DNA of 64,000 bases. It comes from Haloterrigena sp. KLK7. GTDB taxonomy: Archaea; Halobacteriota; Halobacteria; Halobacteriales; Natrialbaceae. Of this stretch, positions 1-9,147 are shown piece by piece (within the stretch, counting starts at the first letter, position 1; every line of letters begins with the position of its first letter). Both the position numbers and the translations under genes were made by a program. Location of the stretch: positions 2,046,001-2,110,000 of the forward strand of contig NZ_CP149787.1 of assembly GCF_037914945.1 (NCBI RefSeq), read 5' to 3'. A model generated the notes under the pieces. That model was not told the DNA's origin, searched no databases, and saw only the letters and a program-made list of their open reading frames with translations.

Positions 1-1123
1 GAGCGATCAGGTCCTCGGTTCGCTCGGAGAGCGCCCACCCGAAACGGGCGAGGGTCGGTCGGCACAGGTCCCGGGTGAAGTACGACGACCCCGACAGCAG
101 CATCGAGTCCGAAGAGGACATCATCGCCGCCATCGCGCCCGCGATGACGAGCGCGGCGAACCAGATCGGCGTGTACTCGGCGAGCACGATCGGGAGCACG
201 TTGCCCCCCTCCGGTACCGTCACGTCGAGGCCGGCGGCCCACGCGCCGAGCATGAACGAGGGGAGGAACAGCAGGACGCAGAGGATCGGCCAGAGGGCGA
301 AGGAGCGCTTGAGCACCGTCTTCGAGCCGGCGGCGAAGAACCGCTGGTTGACCTGCGGGAACATCGCGACGCCGAAGCCGATCGTGATCGCCGTCGAGAG
401 CATCCACTGGGCCGTGTAGTAGTCGCTCCCCAACGAGAGGAAGCGGGCGGTCTCCTCGCTCGCCGCGAGCGCCTCCGTCGCCGCCCCGGCGCCGCCGATT
501 TCGGCGAGCACCCACAGCAGAGCGACCCAGGTCGTCACGAGCATGAACGCGCCCTGCAGGGTGTCGGTCCAGGCGATGCCGCGCATTCCGGCGGCGACGA
601 CGTAGAGGATCATGAACGCGGTGATCAACCCCGCGCCGGCGGCGTAGGAGATCGCGCCCTCGGTCAGCGCCTCGAGCGCGGTCCCGGCGCCGACCTGCTG
701 GAGCATTATGTAGGGAAACAGCCACAGCAGGCTGACACCGGCGACCAGCGCCCGAAGTCCCCGCGAGCCGAAGCGGTCGCCGAGCATCTCGCCGAGCGTG
801 ACGTAGCCGTACCGGCGCCCGAGCAGCCACTGCTTGTAGCCGATGACGTACCAGAGAATGGCGAAGATGATCCCGTCCATCAGTCCCATGACCAGCACCC
901 ACTCGGGGCCCTGCGCGTAGGCGATGTTCGGCCCGGCGAAGAAGGTGAACGCCGACAGTAGCGTCGCGAAGGTGGTAAAGAGGAGGACGACCGTCCCCAG
1001 CGTCCGACTCGCCAGGTAGAAGTCCTCCGCGGTCCGGTCGGTCAGCCGATAGGCGACCAGCCCGATCGCCAGCGCCAATAGCAGGTAGCCGACGATGATC
1101 CCCAACTGTAGGGCGACGCTCAC
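1..1123 (-). CDS. Sodium:solute symporter (SSS family), C-terminus outside window
   Basis: The reverse strand is open from a GTG at 1123 to the window edge, so the C-terminus is missing. The translation is a run of hydrophobic helices. It begins with a short extracellular N-terminus and TM1, and then has the SSS hallmark RLTDRTAEDFYLASRTLG followed by an FTTFATLLSAFTFFAGPN helix. Family members couple Na+ entry to uptake of a small organic solute; the substrate cannot be read from sequence. The GTG start overlaps the stop of the upstream small membrane protein (GTGA), so the two are translationally coupled, as is usual for DUF3311/SSS pairs. Confidence 0.85.
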   Translation of the reverse strand, partial: MSVALQLGIIVGYLLLALAIGLVAYRLTDRTAEDFYLASRTLGTVVLLFTTFATLLSAFTFFAGPNIAYAQGPEWVLVMGLMDGIIFAILWYVIGYKQWLLGRRYGYVTLGEMLGDRFGSRGLRALVAGVSLLWLFPYIMLQQVGAGTALEALTEGAISYAAGAGLITAFMILYVVAAGMRGIAWTDTLQGAFMLVTTWVALLWVLAEIGGAGAATEALAASEETARFLSLGSDYYTAQWMLSTAITIGFGVAMFPQVNQRFFAAGSKTVLKRSFALWPILCVLLFLPSFMLGAWAAGLDVTVPEGGNVLPIVLAEYTPIWFAALVIAGAMAAMMSSSDSMLLSGSSYFTRDLCRPTLARFGWALSERTEDLIA

Positions 1124-1422
1124 GGCCGATCACCTCCCGTTGCCGGTCGCGACGAGCGATCCCCGTGCTCGAGACTCGAGGCCTCCGACCCGTTCGCCTC
1201 GCTCGAGTCGCCCTCGCGTCCGGGTTCGATGCCGATACCCCACGCCCGCTGGGCGAACGCCCAGAAGACGGCGGACGCGAGTCCCATCCAGCCGACGTGC
1301 CACCAGAGCCACAGCGGCAGGCCGGCGACGACCGTCGAATCGCCCCAGAGGAACCACGGGACCGCCAGCGCACAGAGGACGATCCCGACCGCGCCCCATC
1401 CCAGAAGTTGCAGTCGGCGCAT
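1120..1422 (-). CDS. Small DUF3311-like membrane protein paired with the symporter
   Basis: This is a 100-residue protein with two predicted membrane helices, around residues 6-25 and 30-55, the second rich in Trp (LPLWLWWHVGWMG). A polar acidic tail follows. Proteins of this layout are commonly encoded directly upstream of SSS symporters and are thought to be partner subunits; that role is family context, not shown here. I chose the ATG at 1422 because the protein then starts just before the first helix; an ATG at 1464 would add 14 unconvincing residues. Its TGA overlaps the GTG of the symporter. Confidence 0.65.
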   Translation of the reverse strand: MRRLQLLGWGAVGIVLCALAVPWFLWGDSTVVAGLPLWLWWHVGWMGLASAVFWAFAQRAWGIGIEPGREGDSSEANGSEASSLEHGDRSSRPATGGDRP

Positions 1423-1638
1423 ATCCGGGTGTTCGGCCCGACGTTGGTAACAGTTTCCCTTCAACCGTGGTCGTTGAAGAAGTTTCGTTATCGATAGCGC
1501 GAGAGCGTTCTCCGCCGGGATTTCGAGGCTGAAATCGCTCTTTCGCCTGCTCGAGAAACTGGTCGTCCCAAGCTAAAATCGCTCTTTCAGACAGGACAAA
1601 ACGTATAGTAATCGCCGAACGAGTACGACGCGAACCAC

Positions 1639-2493
1639 ATGGCTCGGCTGTTCCCGTTTCGCTCCGAACCCGCCGAGAACGAGGGCCGGCCGCGTATCGT
1701 CGGGCTCGAGGGCGAGGACGCCGACGCGGTCTTTAGCGCGCTCTCCTCGACGACGGCCCGCCGGATCTACGCGCGCCTCGACGAGGACCCCGGCACGCCC
1801 AGCGACGTCGCCGAGGCCATCGACTCCTCGATCCAGAACGTCCGCTACCACCTCGAGAACTTAGAGGAGGCGGGGCTCGTCGAGGTCGTCGACACCTGGT
1901 ACTCCTCGCGGGGCAACGAGATGAGCGTCTACGCGACGACCGACGGGCCGCTGATCGTCACGAGCGACGAGTCGACGGCCAGTCGGCTTCGCGAGGCCCT
2001 CTCGCGGTTCGTCGGCGGGGTCGCGTTGCTCGCTGCCGGCGGGCTGTTCGTCCAGTACGGCCTCACGCGGTGGGCCGAGTCGGTGACGGAGTCCGCGCCC
2101 GCCGAGGCGACGCCGGAGGGTGCCGACGCCGACGCCGGCGGTGGGGCCGATAGGACGAGCGGCGACGAGACGGGCGGCGACGGGACGGACGGAAGTGGAA
2201 GCGGGGGCGGTGACGGCGACGGTGCCGACGCCCTTGAGGAGGAGACGGACGACGTCGGAATCGCCAGCGACGAGCCCACGGGCGACGGCGCGTCGAGTCC
2301 CGACGGCAACGGAAGCACCGAGAACGCGACCGGGAACGAGACCGTCGACGGCGCGGCCGACGGCGCCGCGGACGTGGCCGACGCGATCTTCGACGTCGCA
2401 CCGCCGGGACTGCTCTTCTTCCTCGGCGGCCTGCTCGTGTTGCTCGCCGTCGCGGGCTACTGGTACTGGTACCGGTACCGGCCGGCGTACTGA
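1639..2493 (+). CDS. Membrane-anchored winged-helix transcriptional regulator
   Basis: This 284-residue protein has an ArsR-like winged helix at about residues 28-95 (FSALSSTTARRIYARL, then a recognition helix near SSIQNVRYHLENLEEAGLV). A hydrophobic helix lies at about 122-140. A long linker rich in Gly, Asp and Thr spans about 150-245, and a second hydrophobic helix at the C-terminus ends in a basic aromatic tail. The layout suggests a DNA-binding domain held at the cytoplasmic membrane, with the low-complexity part as an extracellular or spacer loop. Such membrane-bound HTH proteins recur in haloarchaea; the target genes are unknown. Confidence 0.7.
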   Translation: MARLFPFRSEPAENEGRPRIVGLEGEDADAVFSALSSTTARRIYARLDEDPGTPSDVAEAIDSSIQNVRYHLENLEEAGLVEVVDTWYSSRGNEMSVYATTDGPLIVTSDESTASRLREALSRFVGGVALLAAGGLFVQYGLTRWAESVTESAPAEATPEGADADAGGGADRTSGDETGGDGTDGSGSGGGDGDGADALEEETDDVGIASDEPTGDGASSPDGNGSTENATGNETVDGAADGAADVADAIFDVAPPGLLFFLGGLLVLLAVAGYWYWYRYRPAY

Positions 2494-2760
2494 GTCTCCC
2501 TCGAGACGATCGCCGGCGTATCGGGAATCCGCTCGTCGGCGTCCGGGGAGCGGATCACCGACGCCCCGAACGATCGGCCCGTCGGCGCTCCGTTCGGCCG
2601 GATCGCCGCCGTTCCGACCGTCACTATCGTCGGTAGCCCCGTCGGCGGTCGGTTCGATCCTCGGAGTCCTTGAAGGTCAACAGCTATTTCCCCGTCACGA
2701 TCCAAAACCTACATAAATCGATCGCGGTCCCGATTCGCGGGACCGCGCTGCGAGGACACT

Positions 2761-4200
2761 ATGGAAGACACGTCGAAATATCTCATCCACGCCGATGTCA
2801 CGGCCGAGGGGGTCGTCGAGCGGAGCGACGTCGTCGGCGCGATCTTCGGTCAGACCGAAGGCCTGCTCGGCGACGAACTCGATCTCCGCGATCTCCGCCA
2901 GTCACAGAAAGTCGGACGCATCGACGTCGAAATAGTCAGTACCGGCGGCCAGTCTCGAGGCCATCTCACCATCGCGACCAGCCTCGACAAGGTCGAGACC
3001 GCGACGCTCGCCGCCGCCCTCGAGACGATCGATCGAGTCGGTCCCTGTCGGGCCGACCTCGAGGTGACCGAGATCGAGGACGTCCGCGCCGCCAAGCGCA
3101 AGGCGGTCGTCGACCGCGCGAAGGAACTGCTCCAGACGGGGTTCGACGACAGCGTGATGTCCTCCGAGGAGATCCTCGCGGAGGTCCGCCAGCACGTCCG
3201 CGTCGAGGACATCACCGAGTACGAGGGACTGCCCGCGGGGCCGCGAGTGACGGACAGCGACGCGATCATCGTCGTCGAGGGACGGGCCGACGTCCTCACC
3301 CTCCTCAAGTACGGCGTCAAGAACGCCATCGCGGTCGAGGGCACCAACGTCCCCGACGCGGTGGCCGAACTGACCCACCACCGCACGGTCACTGCCTTCC
3401 TCGACGGGGATCGGGGCGGCGACCTCATCTTAGAGGAACTGTCGCAGGTCGGCGACGTCGACTACGTCGCGTTCGCGCCGGCCGGCGAGTCCGTCGAGGA
3501 CTTAGACCACCACCAGCTGTTCACCGCCCTCCGGAACAAGGTTCCCTACGATACCGTCTCGGGGATGAACGAGCCCCGGGAGGCCGTCGCCGCGACCGAC
3601 GGCAGCTCGACGCCGGCTCCGGCCCCGACGGAGTCGGCGGCCGACCGCGACGCCGACGGCTCGTCGCAGGCGATCGACGGCCCCGCGGAGTCACCGCCCG
3701 AGACGGTGAGTCCGTCGACGCCGTCCGGCGACGCGAGCGACAGGAGTCGGACCGCCGTCGACGATGACGGTGTCGGCCACGGCGACGAGTCCGGTTCGTC
3801 CGCGTCGGAACAGACCGCGGGGTCGGCGTCGGTCGAGACCGATTCCGACGCGGAGGCGGCGACCGGGGACGACGAGGACGCCGAACCCGAGACCGTCTAC
3901 GGCCACGCGACGGCGATCGTCCGACGAAACACCGACCGCGTCCGCTTTCTCGACGCGGACGGCGACGCCGTCGACGAGACCGACGCGAGCGACGCCTACG
4001 CCGCCCTCGAGTCCCTCGAGACGGTGCCGACGGCGATCGTCCTGGACGAGATCCTCGACCAGCGGCTGCTCGATCTGGCGGCGGATCGCGGCGTCGAGCG
4101 GATCGTCGCGCGCTCGCTGGGCCAGTTCACCAAGCGACCCACCGACGTGCGGATCCACGCGATCGACGACATCGCCGAGGAGCCGCCCGACACGGAGTGA
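2761..4200 (+). CDS. dnaG: Archaeal DnaG-type primase
   Basis: This 479-residue protein carries the archaeal DnaG N-terminal region (MEDTSKYLIHADVTAEGVVE) and a central TOPRIM domain. In the TOPRIM domain the catalytic Glu is in IIVVEGRADVL (about residue 173) and the metal-binding DGDRGG is at about 215-220. In archaea this protein synthesises short RNA and also associates with the exosome. A low-complexity acidic Ser/Thr/Asp-rich segment (about 265-375) separates TOPRIM from a conserved C-terminal domain; such inserts are common in halophiles. The gene appears monocistronic, with the ATG about 60 bases downstream of an A/T-rich stretch that could hold a TATA box. Confidence 0.95.
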   Translation: MEDTSKYLIHADVTAEGVVERSDVVGAIFGQTEGLLGDELDLRDLRQSQKVGRIDVEIVSTGGQSRGHLTIATSLDKVETATLAAALETIDRVGPCRADLEVTEIEDVRAAKRKAVVDRAKELLQTGFDDSVMSSEEILAEVRQHVRVEDITEYEGLPAGPRVTDSDAIIVVEGRADVLTLLKYGVKNAIAVEGTNVPDAVAELTHHRTVTAFLDGDRGGDLILEELSQVGDVDYVAFAPAGESVEDLDHHQLFTALRNKVPYDTVSGMNEPREAVAATDGSSTPAPAPTESAADRDADGSSQAIDGPAESPPETVSPSTPSGDASDRSRTAVDDDGVGHGDESGSSASEQTAGSASVETDSDAEAATGDDEDAEPETVYGHATAIVRRNTDRVRFLDADGDAVDETDASDAYAALESLETVPTAIVLDEILDQRLLDLAADRGVERIVARSLGQFTKRPTDVRIHAIDDIAEEPPDTE

Positions 4201-4245
4201 CGGCCGTCGATCGGATCGTCCGACCGTCCCGGTTCGGGACGACAC

Positions 4246-4539
4246 GTGACTGGTAGTAGGCGTTCGGCATCTCATCTCGGACGAGCGCCGCGTGAGTCAA
4301 CCCACGCGGGAGGACTGTGTCACGTCCTGGTGTTCCGACGACGACACGGGCACGTGTCCCTCCCGATCGACGTGACGGACGGTGGGGTCGACTCCCTCGG
4401 GGAATCGTCGGGGTATCGAGGCGAGCGTCGGCACCGTCCCCGGACTGTGGCCGGAAGCGTCGCGGTCGTCGTCGGCGCCGGACTGTCTCTGTGGATCGAG
4501 CGGACGACCGCGGGCTGTGGCTGTGGCGGCGGCTGTTGA
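4246..4539 (+). CDS. Hypothetical small protein with Cys-rich tail
   Basis: This 97-codon frame shows strong third-position GC after about codon 25. It has a hydrophobic stretch near the C-terminus (TVAGSVAVVVGAGLSLW) followed by the unusual tail CGCGGGC. I recognise no family. The first 20 codons are not convincing, so the true start may be an internal GTG. The composition argues for coding, but an opposite-strand frame is also open here, so this remains tentative. Confidence 0.3.
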   Translation: MTGSRRSASHLGRAPRESTHAGGLCHVLVFRRRHGHVSLPIDVTDGGVDSLGESSGYRGERRHRPRTVAGSVAVVVGAGLSLWIERTTAGCGCGGGC

Positions 4540-4639
4540 GCCGCGTCGCAGACCGACACGATCGCTTCGGTTTCGCTCACTCCCGTCGCATGGGACCCGG
4601 ACGAGTAATTGATATGCGACCAGTGTCGAGCGACTGGTA

Positions 4640-4843
4640 ATGACTCCGCCACCGACGGCCGCGCTCGGGTTGCTCGGCGCCTGGGCGCTCGTGATATTCT
4701 GGGTGACTGCGGCCGGCGCGATCGCGCAAGCGCGCGACGACGATCGACTGGACTCCCTCGTCCCGGACGAACGACTCGACGGACTCGACGACTCCCCGTC
4801 GGGCCGAGCGACCGAGCGCTCGTTCCCCACGGCCGACGACTGA
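4640..4843 (+). CDS. Small membrane protein, uncharacterised
   Basis: This is a 67-residue protein with one clear hydrophobic helix (about residues 8-28, AALGLLGAWALVIFWVTAAGAIA). A charged acidic cytoplasmic tail follows, with a repeated D(D)RLD-type pattern. Length and layout match many uncharacterised haloarchaeal single-pass proteins. No function can be assigned. Confidence 0.5.
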   Translation: MTPPPTAALGLLGAWALVIFWVTAAGAIAQARDDDRLDSLVPDERLDGLDDSPSGRATERSFPTADD

Positions 4844-4900
4844 CGACCCCGAACCGCGACGGACCGACGCCGCACCCGCCGACACCGATTTCTCGTTTCC

Positions 4901-6250
4901 TCAGCCGAGCACGGCGAACGACAACACCAGCAGCGCACAGACCAGCGCGCCCGAGAGCGTCGCGAGGAAGTTGACGCTCTGGTTGCCCAGCACTCGCCCC
5001 TCGAGGGTCGCCCCCAGCAGGCTGTCGACGGTCATGCCGACGACGCCGGCGGCGACGATGATCACCGCGCCGACGGCCGAGACCTCCTCGAAGAGACCGT
5101 AGGAGATCCCGGCGACGACGGTCGCGCCGACGATGCCGGCGATCTCTCCCTGCCAGGTGACCCCGCCGTCGGTGCCGGGTTCGACGGGTTCGAGGGTGGT
5201 GATCAGCCGCGGCGTCTCGAAGACGCTCCCGATCTCGCTCGAGAGGGTGTCGCTCATCGCCGTCGCGACGGAGCCGGCGAAGGCGAAGAGGAACAGGCTC
5301 GGCTCCGGATCGCCGGGCAACAGCGTCGCCGAACTGGCCGCGTAGCCCAGGACGGCCCCGAGCGCGACGGCGGCGTTGCCCAGCACGTTCCCGCTGCCGC
5401 GGGCGCCGTTGTTGTCCTCGGCGACGCCCAGTTCCGTCTTCTCCTCGTAGCGGTACTTCGAGGAGAGCCCGCCGATGGCGAAGAAGGTGATGAGGACGGC
5501 GAACCAGCCGTAGCCGCCGAGGACGATCGTCAACAGCCCCAGCAGGGTCCCGGTGAGCATCCCCGCGATCGAGGCCGTCTCGAGGGCGTAGGAGGCGTAG
5601 CCGAAGGCGACGGTGATCGCGAGCGCGGCGGCGATCTCCCCCCCGGAGAGGGCCAGCGCCGGCTCGAGCTCAGCGAGCAGCCACGCGAGGAGGCCGACCG
5701 TGAGCATGACGACGGGATCGTCGTTCGCGAACAGGACGTCCCGGAGCAGCGACGCCAGCAGCGCGCCGCTGGCACCGAGAAAGACCATCGTCGGCAGCGC
5801 CGCCGACAGCGACTCGAGGGCGGCGCCGTCGGCGATCGAGCGCGCCGCCGTCTGTCCGACGACGGCGGCGAGGGTCGCGACGACGCAGAAGACCGCCACG
5901 TGGACGACGTCGCGATCGGTCCACTGGCCGGCGAGCTGCTCGGCGAGGTTGCCGTAGCCGACCAGCAGGACGGTCCCGACGAAGACCGCGACCGACATCG
6001 ACGTCGTGACCGCGATGAGACCGAGCGTGGACCCCGCGAGTACGAGCGTGACGATGCCGTAGAGACGCCCCGCCTCGTAGTCGCTCGGATAGGCCAGCAG
6101 TTCGAAGAGCGGCCCGTCAGTCACGGCGAGCGCCCCGAGGACCGCGACGGCGGCGATCGCGGCACCGACCTGCGGATTGCCGAGCGGAACGGCGAGTGCG
6201 AGCGTACAGAGGGCCGCAAACACGCCTGCTCGCCGAACAGGTGCTGTCAC
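4901..6250 (-). CDS. DUF92-family polytopic membrane protein
   Basis: This 449-residue, almost entirely hydrophobic protein has some ten or more predicted helices. The C-terminal half carries the DUF92 (TMEM19-like) signature: GSGNVLGNAAVALG, then the SVATAMSDTLSSEIG motif and the closing LLGATLEGRVLGNQSVNFLATLSGALV. DUF92 includes the plant phytyl-phosphate kinase VTE6, so a role with isoprenoid alcohol phosphates is possible. Two prenyltransferase-family genes lie directly downstream, which fits but does not prove such a role. The N-terminal half is a less conserved membrane extension. Confidence 0.75.
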   Translation of the reverse strand: MTAPVRRAGVFAALCTLALAVPLGNPQVGAAIAAVAVLGALAVTDGPLFELLAYPSDYEAGRLYGIVTLVLAGSTLGLIAVTTSMSVAVFVGTVLLVGYGNLAEQLAGQWTDRDVVHVAVFCVVATLAAVVGQTAARSIADGAALESLSAALPTMVFLGASGALLASLLRDVLFANDDPVVMLTVGLLAWLLAELEPALALSGGEIAAALAITVAFGYASYALETASIAGMLTGTLLGLLTIVLGGYGWFAVLITFFAIGGLSSKYRYEEKTELGVAEDNNGARGSGNVLGNAAVALGAVLGYAASSATLLPGDPEPSLFLFAFAGSVATAMSDTLSSEIGSVFETPRLITTLEPVEPGTDGGVTWQGEIAGIVGATVVAGISYGLFEEVSAVGAVIIVAAGVVGMTVDSLLGATLEGRVLGNQSVNFLATLSGALVCALLVLSFAVLG

Positions 6251-6461
6251 GATATCGAGTCCTTTCTGTGGCGTTCACTTGAAGCTTCGTGAACTGCGGT
6301 GTGGCCGTTCTGCCGCGCCTCAACGGTGTGCTGCGTCGGAACGACTCCGTTCCGCCGGCCGACATTTCGGTCGCGGACCGGGACGATCGCTGCTCTGACT
6401 GGGGAATCGCTGCTCGCGAAAACCCGAAACCGGTATCACACCGGACCGGAAACTCACTGCC

Positions 6462-7067
6462 GTGGGTCTGTACGAACAGTATCTCGCTCTGCGGATCCGT
6501 CGCCACGACGGCGAACTCCCCGATCACATCGCGCTCGTCATCACCGAGCGCGACCTCCTGGAGCGGGACGCCTACGAGACGCTGACGGATTTCTTCGCGT
6601 GGGCCTTCGAGTACGCTACCCAGGTGACCGTCTACGTCAGCGTCCTCGACGCCGCGGCGGTGCCGGCCCTGCGACGCGAACTCGAGACGCTCGAGGCGCC
6701 CCGCGAGGTGGCCGTCCGCGGCCCGGAGGATCGAACGCCGGCGGAAGCGCCCATTCGAATCGGGATCGGTCTCGGCGGAAAACACGAGTTCACCAGCGCG
6801 GTCCGGACGCTCGCGGAACACGTCGACGACGGGCAGCTGGCGCCCGAGGAGATCGACGACGAGCGGGTCGAAGATCACCTCATCTTCCCCTCCGAGCCCG
6901 ATCTCGTGATCAAGACCGGCGCCGAACGGCTCTCGGATTTCATGATCTGGCAGTCGGTCTACTCGGAGCTGTACTTCACGGACGTCAACTGGCGGGACTT
7001 CCGCAAGCGGGACTTCCTGCGGGCCGTCCGGGAGTACTGTAACCGATCGCGTCGGTTCGGTCGCTAA
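6462..7067 (+). CDS. Short cis-prenyltransferase-family protein, probably non-catalytic subunit
   Basis: This 201-residue protein (GTG start) belongs to the undecaprenyl diphosphate synthase family. Its C-terminal half matches the classic pattern closely: LVIKTGAERLSDFMIWQ, SELYFTDVNWRDF and a terminal RFG (residues 198-200), the RXG motif needed by cis-prenyltransferases. The N-terminal catalytic DGNRR motif is absent; the equivalent position after PDHIALVI reads TERD. It is shorter than a typical synthase. The gene 470 bases downstream on the other strand has DGNRR but no RXG. The pair therefore looks like a two-subunit enzyme, as in eukaryotic NgBR/Nus1 with its catalytic partner. Its stop overlaps the end of the next gene by 4 bases, tail to tail. 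Confidence 0.75.
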   Translation: MGLYEQYLALRIRRHDGELPDHIALVITERDLLERDAYETLTDFFAWAFEYATQVTVYVSVLDAAAVPALRRELETLEAPREVAVRGPEDRTPAEAPIRIGIGLGGKHEFTSAVRTLAEHVDDGQLAPEEIDDERVEDHLIFPSEPDLVIKTGAERLSDFMIWQSVYSELYFTDVNWRDFRKRDFLRAVREYCNRSRRFGR

Positions 7068-7462
7068 CGGCGCGGGTCACGGGACTCGACCGACTCGCGG
7101 TCGTCGCCGTTCGGCGGCGTTCCCAGCGGTTCCTCGAGGGCGACGACGGGCCCCGACAGGTGGACGGTTTCCGACCGGAGTTCGTACTCGAGCAGCCCGT
7201 GGTCCTCGAGTTTCGGCAGCGTCACGTGAACGAGCGCGACGCGAACCGCCGCTCGGGTTCGCTCGCCGTCGAACGCGGCGATGTCGGCCGCCAGCCGATC
7301 GAGCGAGATCGGCGGCTCACACCGCGACAGGACCGGAAGCGCGATCCGCGTCCGCGAACTACCGAGCAGGGTCGCGGCCGTCTCGGTCGAGCAATCCGCC
7401 AATCGCGTGAGCCGCTCGATGTCGACGACGGTGGCAGCTACAATCGCAATTATTACGTCCAT
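7064..7462 (-). CDS. DUF7344-like winged-helix protein
   Basis: This 132-residue protein starts at an ATG at 7462 (MDVIIAIVAATVVD). Its core, ISLDRLAADIAAFDGERTRAAVRVALVHVTLPKLEDHGLLEYE, is the haloarchaeal DUF7344 pattern of an ArsR/PadR-like winged helix that senses through helix packing. The end is a polar tail. The frame stays open much further upstream, but that part is the shadow of the synthase gene. A likely role is a transcriptional regulator with unknown targets. Confidence 0.65.
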   Translation of the reverse strand: MDVIIAIVAATVVDIERLTRLADCSTETAATLLGSSRTRIALPVLSRCEPPISLDRLAADIAAFDGERTRAAVRVALVHVTLPKLEDHGLLEYELRSETVHLSGPVVALEEPLGTPPNGDDRESVESRDPRR

Positions 7463-7536
7463 ATATGGGGGAAAATTTCCGGGACGGAGCGACTCCGCTG
7501 TCGGGTTCGGGGCTTCGTCGACGGTCGCCGACGCGG

Positions 7537-8493
7537 TCAGTCGGCGGCCCGGCGGCTCGAGTCGATTCCGTCGCCCTGTTCGCTCTGGATCGCGTCTAAC
7601 TCCTCCAGATCGGGCTGTTCGGACGTCGGGAGCGAGTCGCGGAACCGCTCGACGATCGACTTCGCCTCCGCGAGTTCGGCGTCGCTGACGGCGCCGAGCA
7701 GGGCCAGCGCCCGTCGGGCACGGTTCCGCCGCCAGGATTCGGCGCGGTGTTCGTAGGTCCGAATCCCCCGTAGGAAGTCCGTCTTGGAGAACTCCGGCCA
7801 GTAGGGCGTACAGAAGAAGACGGCCGCCTCGTTGCCGTTGGCGTGCCACGGCAGGAAGTTCGAGGTTCGCTCTTCGCCGGCGGGTCGAATGATGAGATCG
7901 ACGTCTCGAAGCGGTCGGTCGTACAGTCGACGTTCGATGTCCTCGATATCGATCTCCTCGGGATCGAGTTCTCCCGCTTCGACATCCTCGGCGACCCCAC
8001 GGGTGGCCTCGAGCAGCCGCGAGCGACCGCCGTACGCGAGCGCGATATTGAGCACGAACCGGTCGTAGTCGGACGTGCGGCGTTCGGCGTACTCGATGGC
8101 GTTTTGAACCCGATCGGGGAGCAGCTCCGTTTCGCCGATAGCGCGGATACAGACCTCGTTCTCGTGAACGCGGTCGGCCTCCGCGAACTCGTGGAGTTTC
8201 TCGCAGATCAGGTCGAACAGCGCCTCGTTTTGCTCGTCGGGTCGATTGAAGTTCTCCGTCGAAAACGTGTACAGCGTCAACTCCTCGACGCCGATGTCCT
8301 GGCACCACTCGAGGACCCGTTCGGTCGTCTTCGCTCCTTTGCGGTGGCCCTCGGGAGCATCGTCGCCGTTGCTGCGGGCGTACCGTCGGTTCCCGTCTTG
8401 AATCACTGCGACGTGGGTCGGTGCGCCGGAGATCTCCCGCGAGAGCAACCCCTCGTAGGCAGCGTCGACGCGTTCACGGAGCCACCGCTTCAT
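7537..8493 (-). CDS. uppS: Tritrans,polycis-undecaprenyl-diphosphate synthase (cis-prenyltransferase)
   Basis: This 318-residue protein chain-elongates geranylgeranyl or farnesyl diphosphate with isopentenyl diphosphate to make the long polyprenyl carrier used for N-glycosylation. The catalytic Asp is in VIQDGNRRYA (D33), followed by GHRKGAKTTERVLEW, TLYTFSTENFNRP and DLIIRPAGEERTSNFLPW. The region after TPYWPEFSKTDF diverges from bacterial UppS and has no RXG, consistent with the short partner encoded nearby supplying it. The C-terminal 60 residues are a charged haloarchaeal extension. Confidence 0.9.
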   Translation of the reverse strand: MKRWLRERVDAAYEGLLSREISGAPTHVAVIQDGNRRYARSNGDDAPEGHRKGAKTTERVLEWCQDIGVEELTLYTFSTENFNRPDEQNEALFDLICEKLHEFAEADRVHENEVCIRAIGETELLPDRVQNAIEYAERRTSDYDRFVLNIALAYGGRSRLLEATRGVAEDVEAGELDPEEIDIEDIERRLYDRPLRDVDLIIRPAGEERTSNFLPWHANGNEAAVFFCTPYWPEFSKTDFLRGIRTYEHRAESWRRNRARRALALLGAVSDAELAEAKSIVERFRDSLPTSEQPDLEELDAIQSEQGDGIDSSRRAAD

Positions 8494-8610
8494 TGCTCGA
8501 GTAAAGGTCTCCTATCCCTATGTGTCTTGTGTGGCATCCCACGGCATGCAAACGCCGGCCGCTCGAGAGAATCGTGACCGCTATCCGTTCGGCCCCGCTC
8601 GGTTCGGACA

Positions 8611-9018
8611 ATGGCAGACGCGATCGACGACGACCTCTACCAGCGGACCAAGGCACTGCTCGAGCCCGGCGAGATCGATCTCAACGGCGCGATCGTCCAC
8701 ACTGACTACGACGGCCAGGAGGACGTCCAGATGATGCAGGCCACCCTCGACGTCGGCGACATCATCGCCGACAAGTCGGGGTACGATCCGGACGACTGCT
8801 ACGTCTACTCGGGCAACGACGACCCCGACTTCTCCTCGAACCAGCATCAGGGACTGACGCTGGACGACGAGGAGTTCGTCTGGGAGTGCCAGCAGCTGCT
8901 GCGCGAGGGGAGCTTCGACATCGTCATCTACTACCGGGCGAGCGCGGACCACGAGGCGATCCTCGAGGAGATCCGCGAGCTCGGCCACGAGGTCACCGGC
9001 GTTCGGGGCGACGAGTAG
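8611..9018 (+). CDS. Conserved haloarchaeal protein, DUF5778-like
   Basis: This is a 135-residue soluble acidic protein starting MADAIDDDLYQRTKALLEPGEIDL. It has a mixed alpha/beta pattern with a C-terminal DIVIYYRASADHEAILEEI. I believe it is the haloarchaeal family named DUF5778, but this is recalled rather than searched. There is no catalytic motif I can recognise. The gene is divergent from uppS, with about 117 bases between them. Confidence 0.6.
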   Translation: MADAIDDDLYQRTKALLEPGEIDLNGAIVHTDYDGQEDVQMMQATLDVGDIIADKSGYDPDDCYVYSGNDDPDFSSNQHQGLTLDDEEFVWECQQLLREGSFDIVIYYRASADHEAILEEIRELGHEVTGVRGDE

Positions 9019-9147
9019 CGGGATCGAATCGACGCGCCGGTTCTCGACCGGACGTCGCTCTCGCCGCCGGACGCTCGAGTCGGGGCGCGCCGACTCGGGA
9101 GGCCCGTCTCCGAGTTCCTTATAGTTCGGTAGTCCGGAGTGGCGCGT

